In this document: piece after piece, positions 54,757 to 63,413 of the stretch
Layout of the letters: each line of letters starts with the position of its first letter
Position numbering within the stretch: position 1 is the first letter of the stretch
Assembly: GCF_042675665.1 (NCBI RefSeq)
Contig: NZ_JBHTJI010000001.1
Coordinates: forward strand, 248,001-312,000
Source of the DNA: Mariniflexile jejuense
GTDB lineage: Bacteria > Bacteroidota > Bacteroidia > Flavobacteriales > Flavobacteriaceae
Reading direction: 5' to 3'
DNA length: 64,000 bases
Notes under the pieces: model-generated
What the model saw: the letters and a program-made list of their open reading frames with translations, nothing else
Database searches by the model: none
Told to the model about the DNA's origin: nothing
Program-made: the position numbers and the translations under genes

Positions 54757-55374
54757 TTAAAACACATGAAAAATTACCAGTCCGTAAATTAAGAATCGTA
54801 AAAAGCGTAACGCACCGTACAATGCCACATTTTTAAACGGAAACTCTATAATACCTGCTGCCATACATGATATTGAAAAGGGTAGTGGCAACAAAGCACC
54901 AACTACAATAAGGAAACCACCCCATTTTTTAGAGTTTTTTAGTTGTTTCGCCATTTTTACTTCTAAGTAATTATGCACTTTTGGTATTTTGGTAATTATA
55001 TGACCTATGTAATACGATACCAAACCACCTAAATACGATAAACTTGCCAACAACCCTAAAAACAACCACGGATAATCCATTTTACCAGCCCAAGCAATAA
55101 ATATTTCGGGTGGTACTAAACCTAAAATAGTTTCAGAAATAAAGAAAAACCCCAACACACCATAAGCTGGTAGTGTTTCAGTAAGGTGTACTAAAGCTGC
55201 ATTTATATCGTAATAATGGTTTACCACATATATAGCCGCCACAATAAGTATAATAAACGGTAAAGCTTTTTTTACCGCTTGCCATACAAAATTATAAAAC
55301 CCCGTATAGCTATAATACTGGTGCAATAGCTTCCAGCGCTTTTTTTCTGTTTTGGATTTCGACTTGGGTTTCAT
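54757..55374 (-). CDS. VTT/DedA-like membrane protein
   Basis: A 205-residue membrane protein with about five helices. The VTT-domain marks are GFFFISETILGLVPPEIFIA (with the conserved Glu and PPE), ASLSYLGGLVSYYIGH, and GALLPLPFSISCMAAGI. DedA-type proteins act in phospholipid scrambling or transport in the envelope; the exact role here is not known. It leads a three-gene operon with DUF3817 and MscS. Confidence 0.85.
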   Translation of the reverse strand: MKPKSKSKTEKKRWKLLHQYYSYTGFYNFVWQAVKKALPFIILIVAAIYVVNHYYDINAALVHLTETLPAYGVLGFFFISETILGLVPPEIFIAWAGKMDYPWLFLGLLASLSYLGGLVSYYIGHIITKIPKVHNYLEVKMAKQLKNSKKWGGFLIVVGALLPLPFSISCMAAGIIEFPFKNVALYGALRFLRFLIYGLVIFHVF

Positions 55375-55501
55375 TAAATAGCGTCTTTTTTTGAGAGCAC
55401 AAAGATAACCTAAAATAAAGGTTTAGCTCTGTAAATTATCCAATTTTAATAATATTATAACACTTGTTTATAATTGCAAAAACACCTTATTAGTAAACGA
55501 A

Positions 55502-55535
55502 AAAAGGCTGTTTATAGAAATACAAACAGCCTTTT
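55502..55535. terminator. Terminator downstream of the OmpA-family gene
   Basis: A 12-bp perfect stem, AAAAGGCTGTTT (55502-55513) and AAACAGCCTTTT (55524-55535) with a 10-base loop; T residues follow on the minus strand. It lies 22 bases after the OmpA stop. Confidence 0.85.
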
Positions 55536-55557
55536 AATGGATTAATTTAGAGGGATT

Positions 55558-56394
55558 TTATTGTTCATTCGAAGCCATAAGCGCGAAAAATTTATTAATG
55601 TTTGGTAAAATAACAATACGCGTTCTACGGTTTTTAGAGCGGTCTTCTTTAGTGTCGTTTCCTGCAACAGGCGAGTAGCTGCTTCTACCAGAGGCAATTA
55701 ACTTTTCTGGCGCTACATTGTATTTGTTTTGTAACGCACGAACTACCGATGTTGCACGTAGTACACTTAAATCCCAGTTATCGGCAATTTTAGCAGTATT
55801 TATAGAACGTGCATCGGTATGACCTTCAACCATAACTTCAATACTAGGCTCCGAATTAATAACGTTTGCCAACTTTTGAAGGATGTTGTTTGCTTTAGAG
55901 CTTACACGGTAACTAGCGGTATCAAATAGCATTTTATCTGAAATTGAAATCATTACCACCGTTTCATCAATATCAATAGCAATATCTTCGTCCTCATTTA
56001 AGGTACTGGTATCTAACGACTTTTGCAAGTTGTACGCCACCGCCAAATTCATAGAATCTTTAAGGGTAGTAGCTTGTTTTAATTTATTTGGGTCAACCTT
56101 TGTTAAGGTAGTACGCATGTGCTTTTTGGTTTCGTTCGAAATAACAGCCACATCGCCAACAGTTTCCATTTTTACGTCGTTTTCATCGGTTAAGGCATTT
56201 ATTTTTGCATTATAAGCCTCAACACGTGCTTCAATTTTTGCAAACTTGGTTTCTAATTCTTCTTTTTCAAATTGTGTTTTAGCTAATGCGCTTTTTACTT
56301 CGCCATTTTCATGTTCTAAAGCCATGTATTTCTTTTTTGATACACATGCTGATAATACAATGGTTGCTAATACTACTAACGAAATTCTTTTCAT
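55558..56394 (-). CDS. OmpA-family outer-membrane lipoprotein
   Basis: A 278-residue protein. The signal peptide ends in the lipobox LSAC (Cys17). A coiled-coil stretch follows (about 22-75, ALEHENGEVKSALAKTQFEK). The C-terminal OmpA peptidoglycan-binding domain (about 150-270) has MLFDTASYRVSS, VEGHTDARS (binding Asp), NWDLSVLRATSVVRAL and the Arg-rich DRSKNRRTRIVI. It anchors the outer membrane to the cell wall. No barrel is present. Confidence 0.93.
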   Translation of the reverse strand: MKRISLVVLATIVLSACVSKKKYMALEHENGEVKSALAKTQFEKEELETKFAKIEARVEAYNAKINALTDENDVKMETVGDVAVISNETKKHMRTTLTKVDPNKLKQATTLKDSMNLAVAYNLQKSLDTSTLNEDEDIAIDIDETVVMISISDKMLFDTASYRVSSKANNILQKLANVINSEPSIEVMVEGHTDARSINTAKIADNWDLSVLRATSVVRALQNKYNVAPEKLIASGRSSYSPVAGNDTKEDRSKNRRTRIVILPNINKFFALMASNEQ

Positions 56395-56605
56395 AATATA
56401 ATTTATTTGGGTTTAATTATAGTTACGAACAAAAAGGGGATATAGATTATATCGGTTTTAAAAAAGTTATACGAACTTATTATGTGATTAATATAGAGGT
56501 GGTTGTAAATATTCTATTTTACATAATATTAATTATAGTACAAAAGATGTATTAGGTTGTTATATATTAATTTATATTACTCAATTAAGATTTTGTTTAA
56601 TATTT

Positions 56606-58783
56606 TTAATTTAACGTTTTTATTTTTTTGTACAAGTCAACTAAGTGGAATACTGAAATATCAATTAAAGGTTCATACATAAAGGCATTTACGTGAATAT
56701 TTTCTGGTGTTATTAAGTTTACTCTTTCTAAAGTTGATATGATTTCTTTATCATTATAGTTAAGTTTAAAGTGTTTCAAAAGTTCTGAAGTTTGGTTTGA
56801 AGTAATTACCAATGTTGCGGAATTAGGGATTTTAGCCAACATATATTCTTCAGCTTTCAATCGTATAGCAATAGATAAAGTTATTTTATTTTCAAGCAAT
56901 ATTTCATTTATTGGGTTTTCGTTTTCGATTGAATTCGCTGTTTCATAAATTAATTCTTTTATTGCTTTTGCTTTAAATGAAATATTTTGATTTGCAGTAG
57001 ATTGAAAGTTATTTTGTGCTAATTTAAAAATATGGTCACAAGTAATTGAACTAGTGTCGGTTTTAATGTGTAAACACGAAGTTAATAAAGAATAATTCGC
57101 ACAAGAGCTATCTTCTCTATACTCAATTATATTACGAAGAAAAGGAACAATACTAATAAAAATCTTTGGATTTGAAATATGCTGTTTAAAATAAATAAAA
57201 ACGTCTTTTTGATATTGACCAATTGATAACTGAATTTCTCTATTACCATTTTTAGTTGCCATAAATGAAGCTTTCCTATTTAAAGAAAGCCTTGAAGCAA
57301 CTGTTCTGTAAAAGTCAAAATTATGGGTAAGAATTAATAGCCTGAAAATTGAGTTGTTATGTAATTCTTTGAGATATTCAATTATTGCATACTTATTTTT
57401 ATAATCAAATGAGTCAGCAATATCATCTAAAACTAATAATGTTGGTTGATTAAGCTGTATGCGTGATTCAATATCAAATAGAAGTTGAAGAATGTAAAAT
57501 GCTCTCTGCTCTCCTTTACTTAAAATTAATAATAATGAATTTTTATCTTTTCTTACAGGAGTTTCATTTTGGTCTTTGTAATCAAATTCAAGATTTGCGG
57601 TTTCCTCTTTTAAAACAACATCTTCTTGGTTTACAAGTTTTATTTCAAAAGGAACATAAAATCGCTCATTAAAAGTTTTTATAATTTCTTCCCAAATTGC
57701 AAATTCTTTTTTTGCATCATTTATTATTTTTTCAAGGTCTGCTTTTTTACTTTCATAAAATTTGACAAGCTCTTGAGTTTCAGTTGTTAATGATGAAATA
57801 TAATTTAACCATATTTTTTTTCTAAAGTCTTCATACTTTTCAAGCTCAATTAGTAAAAGATTGTCCTTTTCAATAGCTGATTTAAATGACCTTAATTCTA
57901 CATTTGCTCCTATTGATTTGTCAACTTGGTCAAAAGATTTTTTTAGCTTTTCGTCATTCACAATTGCAGTGATTTCATTTTGAAGTAAAAGTTTTAATTC
58001 CTCTGCTGATTTGATTTCAACATTATCACTTAAAGTAAATTTATGTCCAGCATCAAAAAAAGAATTGTCCTCTGTTGATTTAAACAATTCATTTGCTTGA
58101 TATGTTCCGAAAGAATTTTCAGAACTTTTAAAGAATTTGGATTTAGTTAACAATTCATCGTATTTGCTAACATACTCTGTTAAAAGTTTTTGATTTTTTT
58201 CTAGAAATTTTTTTACGTTTCCTTTTTTATCAAAAATATCATTATACCTAAATTTATGAGTTTCAGGTTTAGAAACTAATGATTTGGAAACTTTAAGCAA
58301 CAATTCTAAAAAAGTATCTTTCGGAGTTTGGCTATAAGTATTAACAAATTCAGCTTCACAATCTGAACTTTGTGAGACTAGTTTTAATTTTTTAATGTAT
58401 TCACTTTTTTGTTTTTCTAATTCTGAATAAATATCATCATATTTTTTCTTTAGGTCTTGGCTTGCAATAAACGAACTAATTTTATTTGAAGAATCATAGC
58501 TATTGTCTTCAGCATTTACAACTAAAATTGATTTATCTGAAATAGTATTTCCATCTACTTTGATAATATGTGAGGTTATTCTATTTCCATATACTTTGTC
58601 ACAAGGCATTGATTTTGTATCATTTTTAGCAATAAGGTCTAAAGTCTTTGCAAATGAGGTTTTCATTGTCCCATTGGGCGCATATATAAGAATGGAATTG
58701 CTTTTTAATTGTCCAAAGTCGAATTTTTGGTCAAATTTTCCAATTCCAAAGCAATTTTTAAGTTGAATTTCAATTTGGTTCAT
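56606..58783 (-). CDS. Orphan ABC-type ATPase, possible defence protein
   Basis: A 725-residue SMC/RecF-like ATPase with coiled-coil insert. Walker A is APNGTMKTS (35-43) with Met instead of the usual Gly before Lys. The signature LSKGEQR is at 421-427, Walker B LLVLDD at 449-454 followed by the D-loop ADSFD, and the switch His in LTHNFDF (485-491). Between them lie charged helices (about 100-370). The C-terminal domain (about 530-725) is helical and ends with the conserved-looking VNAFMYEPLID. The layout recalls RloC/PrrC-like and other antiphage ATPases, but I find no clear HEPN RxxxxH nuclease motif. It stands alone between AT-rich spacers, so partners are not evident. Confidence 0.75.
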   Translation of the reverse strand: MNQIEIQLKNCFGIGKFDQKFDFGQLKSNSILIYAPNGTMKTSFAKTLDLIAKNDTKSMPCDKVYGNRITSHIIKVDGNTISDKSILVVNAEDNSYDSSNKISSFIASQDLKKKYDDIYSELEKQKSEYIKKLKLVSQSSDCEAEFVNTYSQTPKDTFLELLLKVSKSLVSKPETHKFRYNDIFDKKGNVKKFLEKNQKLLTEYVSKYDELLTKSKFFKSSENSFGTYQANELFKSTEDNSFFDAGHKFTLSDNVEIKSAEELKLLLQNEITAIVNDEKLKKSFDQVDKSIGANVELRSFKSAIEKDNLLLIELEKYEDFRKKIWLNYISSLTTETQELVKFYESKKADLEKIINDAKKEFAIWEEIIKTFNERFYVPFEIKLVNQEDVVLKEETANLEFDYKDQNETPVRKDKNSLLLILSKGEQRAFYILQLLFDIESRIQLNQPTLLVLDDIADSFDYKNKYAIIEYLKELHNNSIFRLLILTHNFDFYRTVASRLSLNRKASFMATKNGNREIQLSIGQYQKDVFIYFKQHISNPKIFISIVPFLRNIIEYREDSSCANYSLLTSCLHIKTDTSSITCDHIFKLAQNNFQSTANQNISFKAKAIKELIYETANSIENENPINEILLENKITLSIAIRLKAEEYMLAKIPNSATLVITSNQTSELLKHFKLNYNDKEIISTLERVNLITPENIHVNAFMYEPLIDISVFHLVDLYKKIKTLN

Positions 58784-59148
58784 TTAACTGCTGGTATTAT
58801 TTAAAATTACCATTAACTTCAAAATATAAACAATAGCTTATATTCATTTTTTTATTCATTCACGAATATAATAAATATTAACTTACAAAATCTAGTTTTC
58901 TTGTAGCACCTATCTACCGTTTATCGATACCTTATTATCAGGTTTCTTCCCACTCTCCTCCTATATTCCTTCGAGGATTCTCCCTAAAAACCCCCATTTT
59001 ACGAAGGATTCCCGAAGAATCCTCGAAGAAATCTCGAATAAGGCACGAATTAAATAATACATTTAATCGATAAAAACATACATTTAATCGATATTACGTT
59101 GTTTTTTTTATTATATTAGCACCTGTTAAAGACTTTAAATGAAGCCTT
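58784..59148. other. Spacer with a long inverted repeat and a 15-bp direct repeat
   Basis: No gene is seen. A 13-bp inverted repeat, CTTCGAGGATTCT at 58969-58981 with its exact complement at 59016-59028, encloses a C-rich loop (CCCTAAAAACCCCC) and a further partial copy (GAAGGATTC). Downstream, TACATTTAATCGATA occurs twice (59058-59072 and 59079-59093), starts 21 bases apart, i.e. two helical turns. The core CATTTAATCGAT also occurs near 53112, upstream of the SprB-repeat gene. The local base composition (runs of C) differs from the surrounding DNA. Confidence 0.65.
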
Positions 59149-59787
59149 ATGGGAACATATAACGATGGTATTTTAGGTAGTTTTTCGGGTAAGGTTGGCC
59201 CTGTAATAGGTAGCAACTGGCGTGGTAAAAGCATTATACGGTCTGTACCAAGTAAATCTAAAAAACCTATAAGTACCGCACAACAGCTACAACGCGATAA
59301 ATTTAAATTTGTGTTGCAGTTTTTAACGCCTTTAAAAAGTATTCTTACCGAAACTTTTGGTGCTAACACTGGCAGCAAAACACCTTTTAACAATGCCATG
59401 TCTTACCACATGAAACAGGCAGTAAGTATAACTAATACAGGGTTTGCTATGGCGTATAATAAAGTACTAATTGGCATGGGTGGTTTGTGTAGTATTGATA
59501 ACCCCGTAGTGTATGGCACTGCTACACATGCCCTTAATTTGGCTTGGGATGATAATAGCCTTCAAGGTTTGGCATACCCAAACGATGAGTTGTTGGTAAT
59601 TGCTTATGCGCCTTCTTTAAACGATTTTGATTATTTTATAGCCAATAGCCAACGCAATGCACATAGCGTTACACTAGATTTTGCCAATGTTTTTATTGGC
59701 GAAACGGTTCACTTATGGGCTACCTTTACTAATACCGATTTGGGAATTACGGCTACCAGCAAGTATTTGGGTAGTTTTGTGGTGTAA
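59149..59787 (+). CDS. DUF6266-family protein
   Basis: A 212-residue protein of unknown function, restricted as far as I know to Bacteroidota. The N-terminus GTYNDGILGSFSGKVGPVIG followed by WRGKSIIRSVPSKS is characteristic; the rest looks like a beta-sandwich (ALNLAWDDNSLQGLAYPNDE). There is no signal peptide. The start is ATG 59149, about 56 bases after the direct repeats. Confidence 0.85.
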   Translation: MGTYNDGILGSFSGKVGPVIGSNWRGKSIIRSVPSKSKKPISTAQQLQRDKFKFVLQFLTPLKSILTETFGANTGSKTPFNNAMSYHMKQAVSITNTGFAMAYNKVLIGMGGLCSIDNPVVYGTATHALNLAWDDNSLQGLAYPNDELLVIAYAPSLNDFDYFIANSQRNAHSVTLDFANVFIGETVHLWATFTNTDLGITATSKYLGSFVV

Positions 59788-59814
59788 CTTACTTGTTTTA
59801 CTATAATTTTTAAA

Positions 59815-61098
59815 CTAAAAATAATACGTTACATTTAATAAAAACTTTAGGTTATTAGCGGCTTGGTAGTTTGTAACTTTACCATAAGCATCGTACCCCG
59901 TTTGTGCTTCGGGTGTTTGTCCATTAGGGTTTGCTTTGTTGTAATGAACTAACGAGTATTCAATTTCGGTACCTATACTGGTTTTGCCTGATACAAATAC
60001 CAATCTAGGAGAAATACGCATCATGTTTTTTACATTGCCCCATCTGCCTGTATAACTACTAACATCTACAGGCTTTGAAGCGCCTAAATTTTCGGAATAC
60101 CCTGCAAAAATACCTGCTATAAAATTTGTACCGTTGGTATAAACATCTACCCACGACGACAGGTTATTATACGGTGTATACTCTACAATGCCTTTGGTTA
60201 GTTGGCTTGCAGTATAGTTTTTATTTAAAGCGGCATAACCACCCATCATAACAAGGTTATCGTTATTTTGTCCATAAATACCATAGGTTTTATAAGTTAG
60301 TGCTTTGGTTGTATATTTAGCAAAGGCATATAATGTATTGCTATGTACGCGCTCTTTGGTTACATAATTGTTGGCGGTTACTATTTTTGGGCGTAATATT
60401 TTATGCCCAATACCTACACCACTTATAAACCGATTGCTTTTATAGTTGGCTTGTAAATGTAGTTCTGGTACTAAGGCGTTTAATTGCGAATCTGCGGCAC
60501 CTACATTGGCAAAATGTCCGTTGGTTAATTGCGTAAAACTTAATGCTACCTTACCTAGTTTGTAGGTGAATTTAAATTGTGGATTTCTGGACAACGGATT
60601 GAATGGCGCACCAGCACCAAATGAAACAATACCCGGAAAACAATCGGTAATAAAGGTTGGATGCCAATATTGACCTACTAGTAGTTGCGATTGTTCCCAA
60701 TCTAGTTTTACATAGGCATGACGCAACCTAAAACTAAATTTTGTTTCGTTGCTAATACCTAAAAAATCGCCTTCAACAAAGCCTGATGTTTTTGCACCAA
60801 AGGCATCTGGACCACTAATTTTTAAGTTAAGTCTGGAGTTTATACCCGTAAAATTATAGGATGGTGTTTTGTTTATATCGTTCCCTTCATTGTCAAGCAC
60901 AACAGGTTTTGGTACTAAAACCAGTATAGCCTCTTCCCTAGCGTTTACCGTTTGGCGTGTGGTTAAACTAGCATCGGTACTTATGTAACCACCAATGGTT
61001 ATTATGGAGTTTAGGTCTTTAGTTTGTGCAGAAGTTATAAACGAGCTTATTACAAGTATTAAAAAAATACTAGTGGTTTTAATTTTAAAAAATATCAT
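59815..61098 (-). CDS. Outer-membrane porin, DcaP-like
   Basis: A 427-residue beta-barrel protein with signal peptide (ending near SSFITSAQT). The sequence alternates polar and hydrophobic residues throughout (KISGPDAFGAKTSGFVEGDF, RLRHAYVKLDWEQSQLLVGQ, YWHPTF) and ends in a barrel-type aromatic residue (LLNVTYYF). The pattern of RLRHAYVKLDW and GQYWHP resembles DcaP-type porins. The transported substrate is unknown. Confidence 0.8.
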   Translation of the reverse strand: MIFFKIKTTSIFLILVISSFITSAQTKDLNSIITIGGYISTDASLTTRQTVNAREEAILVLVPKPVVLDNEGNDINKTPSYNFTGINSRLNLKISGPDAFGAKTSGFVEGDFLGISNETKFSFRLRHAYVKLDWEQSQLLVGQYWHPTFITDCFPGIVSFGAGAPFNPLSRNPQFKFTYKLGKVALSFTQLTNGHFANVGAADSQLNALVPELHLQANYKSNRFISGVGIGHKILRPKIVTANNYVTKERVHSNTLYAFAKYTTKALTYKTYGIYGQNNDNLVMMGGYAALNKNYTASQLTKGIVEYTPYNNLSSWVDVYTNGTNFIAGIFAGYSENLGASKPVDVSSYTGRWGNVKNMMRISPRLVFVSGKTSIGTEIEYSLVHYNKANPNGQTPEAQTGYDAYGKVTNYQAANNLKFLLNVTYYF

Positions 61099-61273
61099 AT
61101 GCTAAAATTTACTTTCTAAAAAAAGGTTTGATTAAGAGTTTAAAAGTAAACGCATATTTTACAACCAAATATGAGATTTATCAGTTGTATATTATTTTAT
61201 TGTTTTTTATCGATATTTAATTTCAAAAAACTGTTTCAAAAGTTGTAGTTTCACAACTAATTAAAACACCATT

Positions 61274-62158
61274 TTGCATCCCAACAACATACACAATGCC
61301 AATTACGATTTTAATGCTTTAATAAAAGCACATCCTGTTTTAAGCACATTTGTTTATTTAGGAAAAGCAGATGTACATACCATAAATTTTACTGATGCCG
61401 AGGCTGTATTGCATTTAAACAAAGCCTTATTACTACATTATTACGGGGTAACCGATTGGAATATTCCACCGCATTACCTCTGCCCGCCCATTCCTAGTCG
61501 TGCTGATTATATTCATTACATCCATGATTTGCTTACGGAAACAGGTGTACAAACAAACATTAAAGGGTTGGACATTGGTGTTGGTGCTAATTGTATATAC
61601 CCTATTCTTGCAAACCGTATTTATAATTGGCATATGGTAGGTGTTGATATTGACCCAGCAGCCATTACATCTGCCAAAAGCAATGTAAACGCCACTAAAG
61701 GACTAAAAGAGGCTATTGAAATAAGACAGCAAGTGAACAATGCCAATATTTTTGAAGGCATTATAGAAAAGGATGATTATTTTCACTTCACAGCATGTAA
61801 TCCGCCGTTTCATAATTCAGAAGAAGATGCTATAAAAGGCACGTTGCGGAAATTGCGAAACCTTGGAGAGCTAACCTCCTCACAAAACAAAAAAGAGATT
61901 GTTCTTAATTTTGGCGGACAAGCCAATGAACTGTGGTGTAATGGCGGTGAAGCTTTGTTTATTAAGCGGATGATAAAACAGAGTGTTGCTTTTAAAACAC
62001 AGGTAGGTTGGTTCACCACGCTGGTTTCAAAAAAAGAAAACTTAGCGGCAATTTACAAGCAATTAGATAAACTAAAGGCTGTTTATAAAACCATTACCAT
62101 GGAACAAGGTAATAAGCAAAGTAGACTTGTTGCTTGGAAATGGACTGATAAAAAATGA
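61274..62158 (+). CDS. rlmF: 23S rRNA (adenine(1618)-N6)-methyltransferase
   Basis: A 294-residue methyltransferase of the RlmF family that modifies A1618 of 23S rRNA. Motifs: HPNNIHNANYDFNALIKAHP, WNIPPHYLCPPIPSRADYIH, SAM-binding GLDIGVGANCIYPI, and catalytic NPPFHNSEEDA. The start is TTG at 61274 (MHPNNIHNANYDF); no ATG lies before the conserved HP motif. The length is a little below the E. coli protein. Confidence 0.95.
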   Translation: MHPNNIHNANYDFNALIKAHPVLSTFVYLGKADVHTINFTDAEAVLHLNKALLLHYYGVTDWNIPPHYLCPPIPSRADYIHYIHDLLTETGVQTNIKGLDIGVGANCIYPILANRIYNWHMVGVDIDPAAITSAKSNVNATKGLKEAIEIRQQVNNANIFEGIIEKDDYFHFTACNPPFHNSEEDAIKGTLRKLRNLGELTSSQNKKEIVLNFGGQANELWCNGGEALFIKRMIKQSVAFKTQVGWFTTLVSKKENLAAIYKQLDKLKAVYKTITMEQGNKQSRLVAWKWTDKK

Positions 62159-62198
62159 GTAATTGCTTTGTTGATTAGTATCTTTATGCGTTGTGTTT

Positions 62199-63413
62199 TT
62201 ACCCTTTCATATCTTTTAACATGCCCATAGCAAAATACCCAATCACGCAAACGCCAATACTAATACAACCCCACATAAAGGCGTTGGTTTGCCAAAAGGC
62301 TTTTTGGGTGGCTTGTAGTGTTGCTTGTTTAACTTTCGTGAATGATTTAATACGTGCTTCGGGTAGGTTGTTTGTGGTAGCTGGTATAAAATTAACCAAA
62401 TCGTAGGACGGTTTATTGTAGGTGCTATCTACTACCACAGTATAATTTTGGTCTGCTTTTAAGTTGGTAACCACGTACAAGGGGTTTTGGAATAAAATGA
62501 TATCTGTAATTTCTAAAGGTTGATTGTCTTTATTTTCAATAGTAATGCTGAACTGTTTTTGTGTGAAATAGGTTAGGTTTATAATGTTACTTTCTGCTGA
62601 ATTAAACTGAAAGTTTACATACACATCATCATAAGTAACTTCTTTATTTTTAATGGATTGTGTATTTTTAACTAGCAATTGTGCGTTTCGAAAATAACTC
62701 GGTGTTTTGATGTTAAAAGCAATGCCGTCTATCTGGTAAGCGTTTGCAGCTTTAAAGTTTATGGTTGTTACTTTCTCTTTAGCGTTTTCACTTATAATGT
62801 ACTTAAATCCTTTAAAAACGATAGGCTGTTGCCCTACCAAAGTATTGTTGTACTCACCCACAGCAAGCACATTGATAGGTAAGGATTTTTTATCCTTAAA
62901 ATCAATACGTAAATACTGATATTGGTTTGAAGGAAACGAGATAGTTTTTTCAACAAAGGTACTATCTGGGTTGTTTAAATTGATTAATGTCGCGTTTGAA
63001 ACGAGTCCGAACCATTGTTTTGCATCATTACTACCACTAATATCGTAGTGTTTATTTACAGATGTATTCGCAATTTGTAATACTAATTTGTTCTGAATTC
63101 GTTTTGCATCGTTAGCAATCATCAAAGACGTTACAGAATCTTTTATAACTACGTGAGACTGTATTATATAAGAGATGAATTCTGATACTTGTGCATCTTC
63201 AGTATTTAATACTGCATAAGGCACTTCCTTGTTATTTGCATCTAAAATTCGAAAATGACTTGTGTTTTCCTTACTTGCAGAACGAATTTCTGGCGATACC
63301 AATACTTTGTGTAAACCACTTTCAGTAACTGGGTTTATAGTGCCTTTATGGCTTTGTGAAAACCCCAAGTGCAATGTGAAAATGGCAATAAATATACTTA
63401 GACTAGTTTTCAT
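62199..63413 (-). CDS. DUF3999-like envelope protein
   Basis: A 404-residue protein with a signal peptide (MKTSLSIFIAIFTLHLGFSQ), a beta-rich body and one membrane helix near the C-terminus (AFMWGCISIGVCVIGYFAMG). I take ATG 63413 as start, because it begins the signal peptide; an in-frame ATG 11 codons upstream lies deep within the preceding gene. It overlaps the DUF2339 gene by 11 bases. DUF2339-DUF3999 pairs are known in other bacteria and support the call. Confidence 0.75.
   Translation of the reverse strand: MKTSLSIFIAIFTLHLGFSQSHKGTINPVTESGLHKVLVSPEIRSASKENTSHFRILDANNKEVPYAVLNTEDAQVSEFISYIIQSHVVIKDSVTSLMIANDAKRIQNKLVLQIANTSVNKHYDISGSNDAKQWFGLVSNATLINLNNPDSTFVEKTISFPSNQYQYLRIDFKDKKSLPINVLAVGEYNNTLVGQQPIVFKGFKYIISENAKEKVTTINFKAANAYQIDGIAFNIKTPSYFRNAQLLVKNTQSIKNKEVTYDDVYVNFQFNSAESNIINLTYFTQKQFSITIENKDNQPLEITDIILFQNPLYVVTNLKADQNYTVVVDSTYNKPSYDLVNFIPATTNNLPEARIKSFTKVKQATLQATQKAFWQTNAFMWGCISIGVCVIGYFAMGMLKDMKG

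Noticed and set aside
56606..58783. RloC/PrrC anticodon nuclease
   Set aside because: No RxxxxH HEPN motif or zinc-hook was found; only the ATPase part is similar in layout, so the name is not given.
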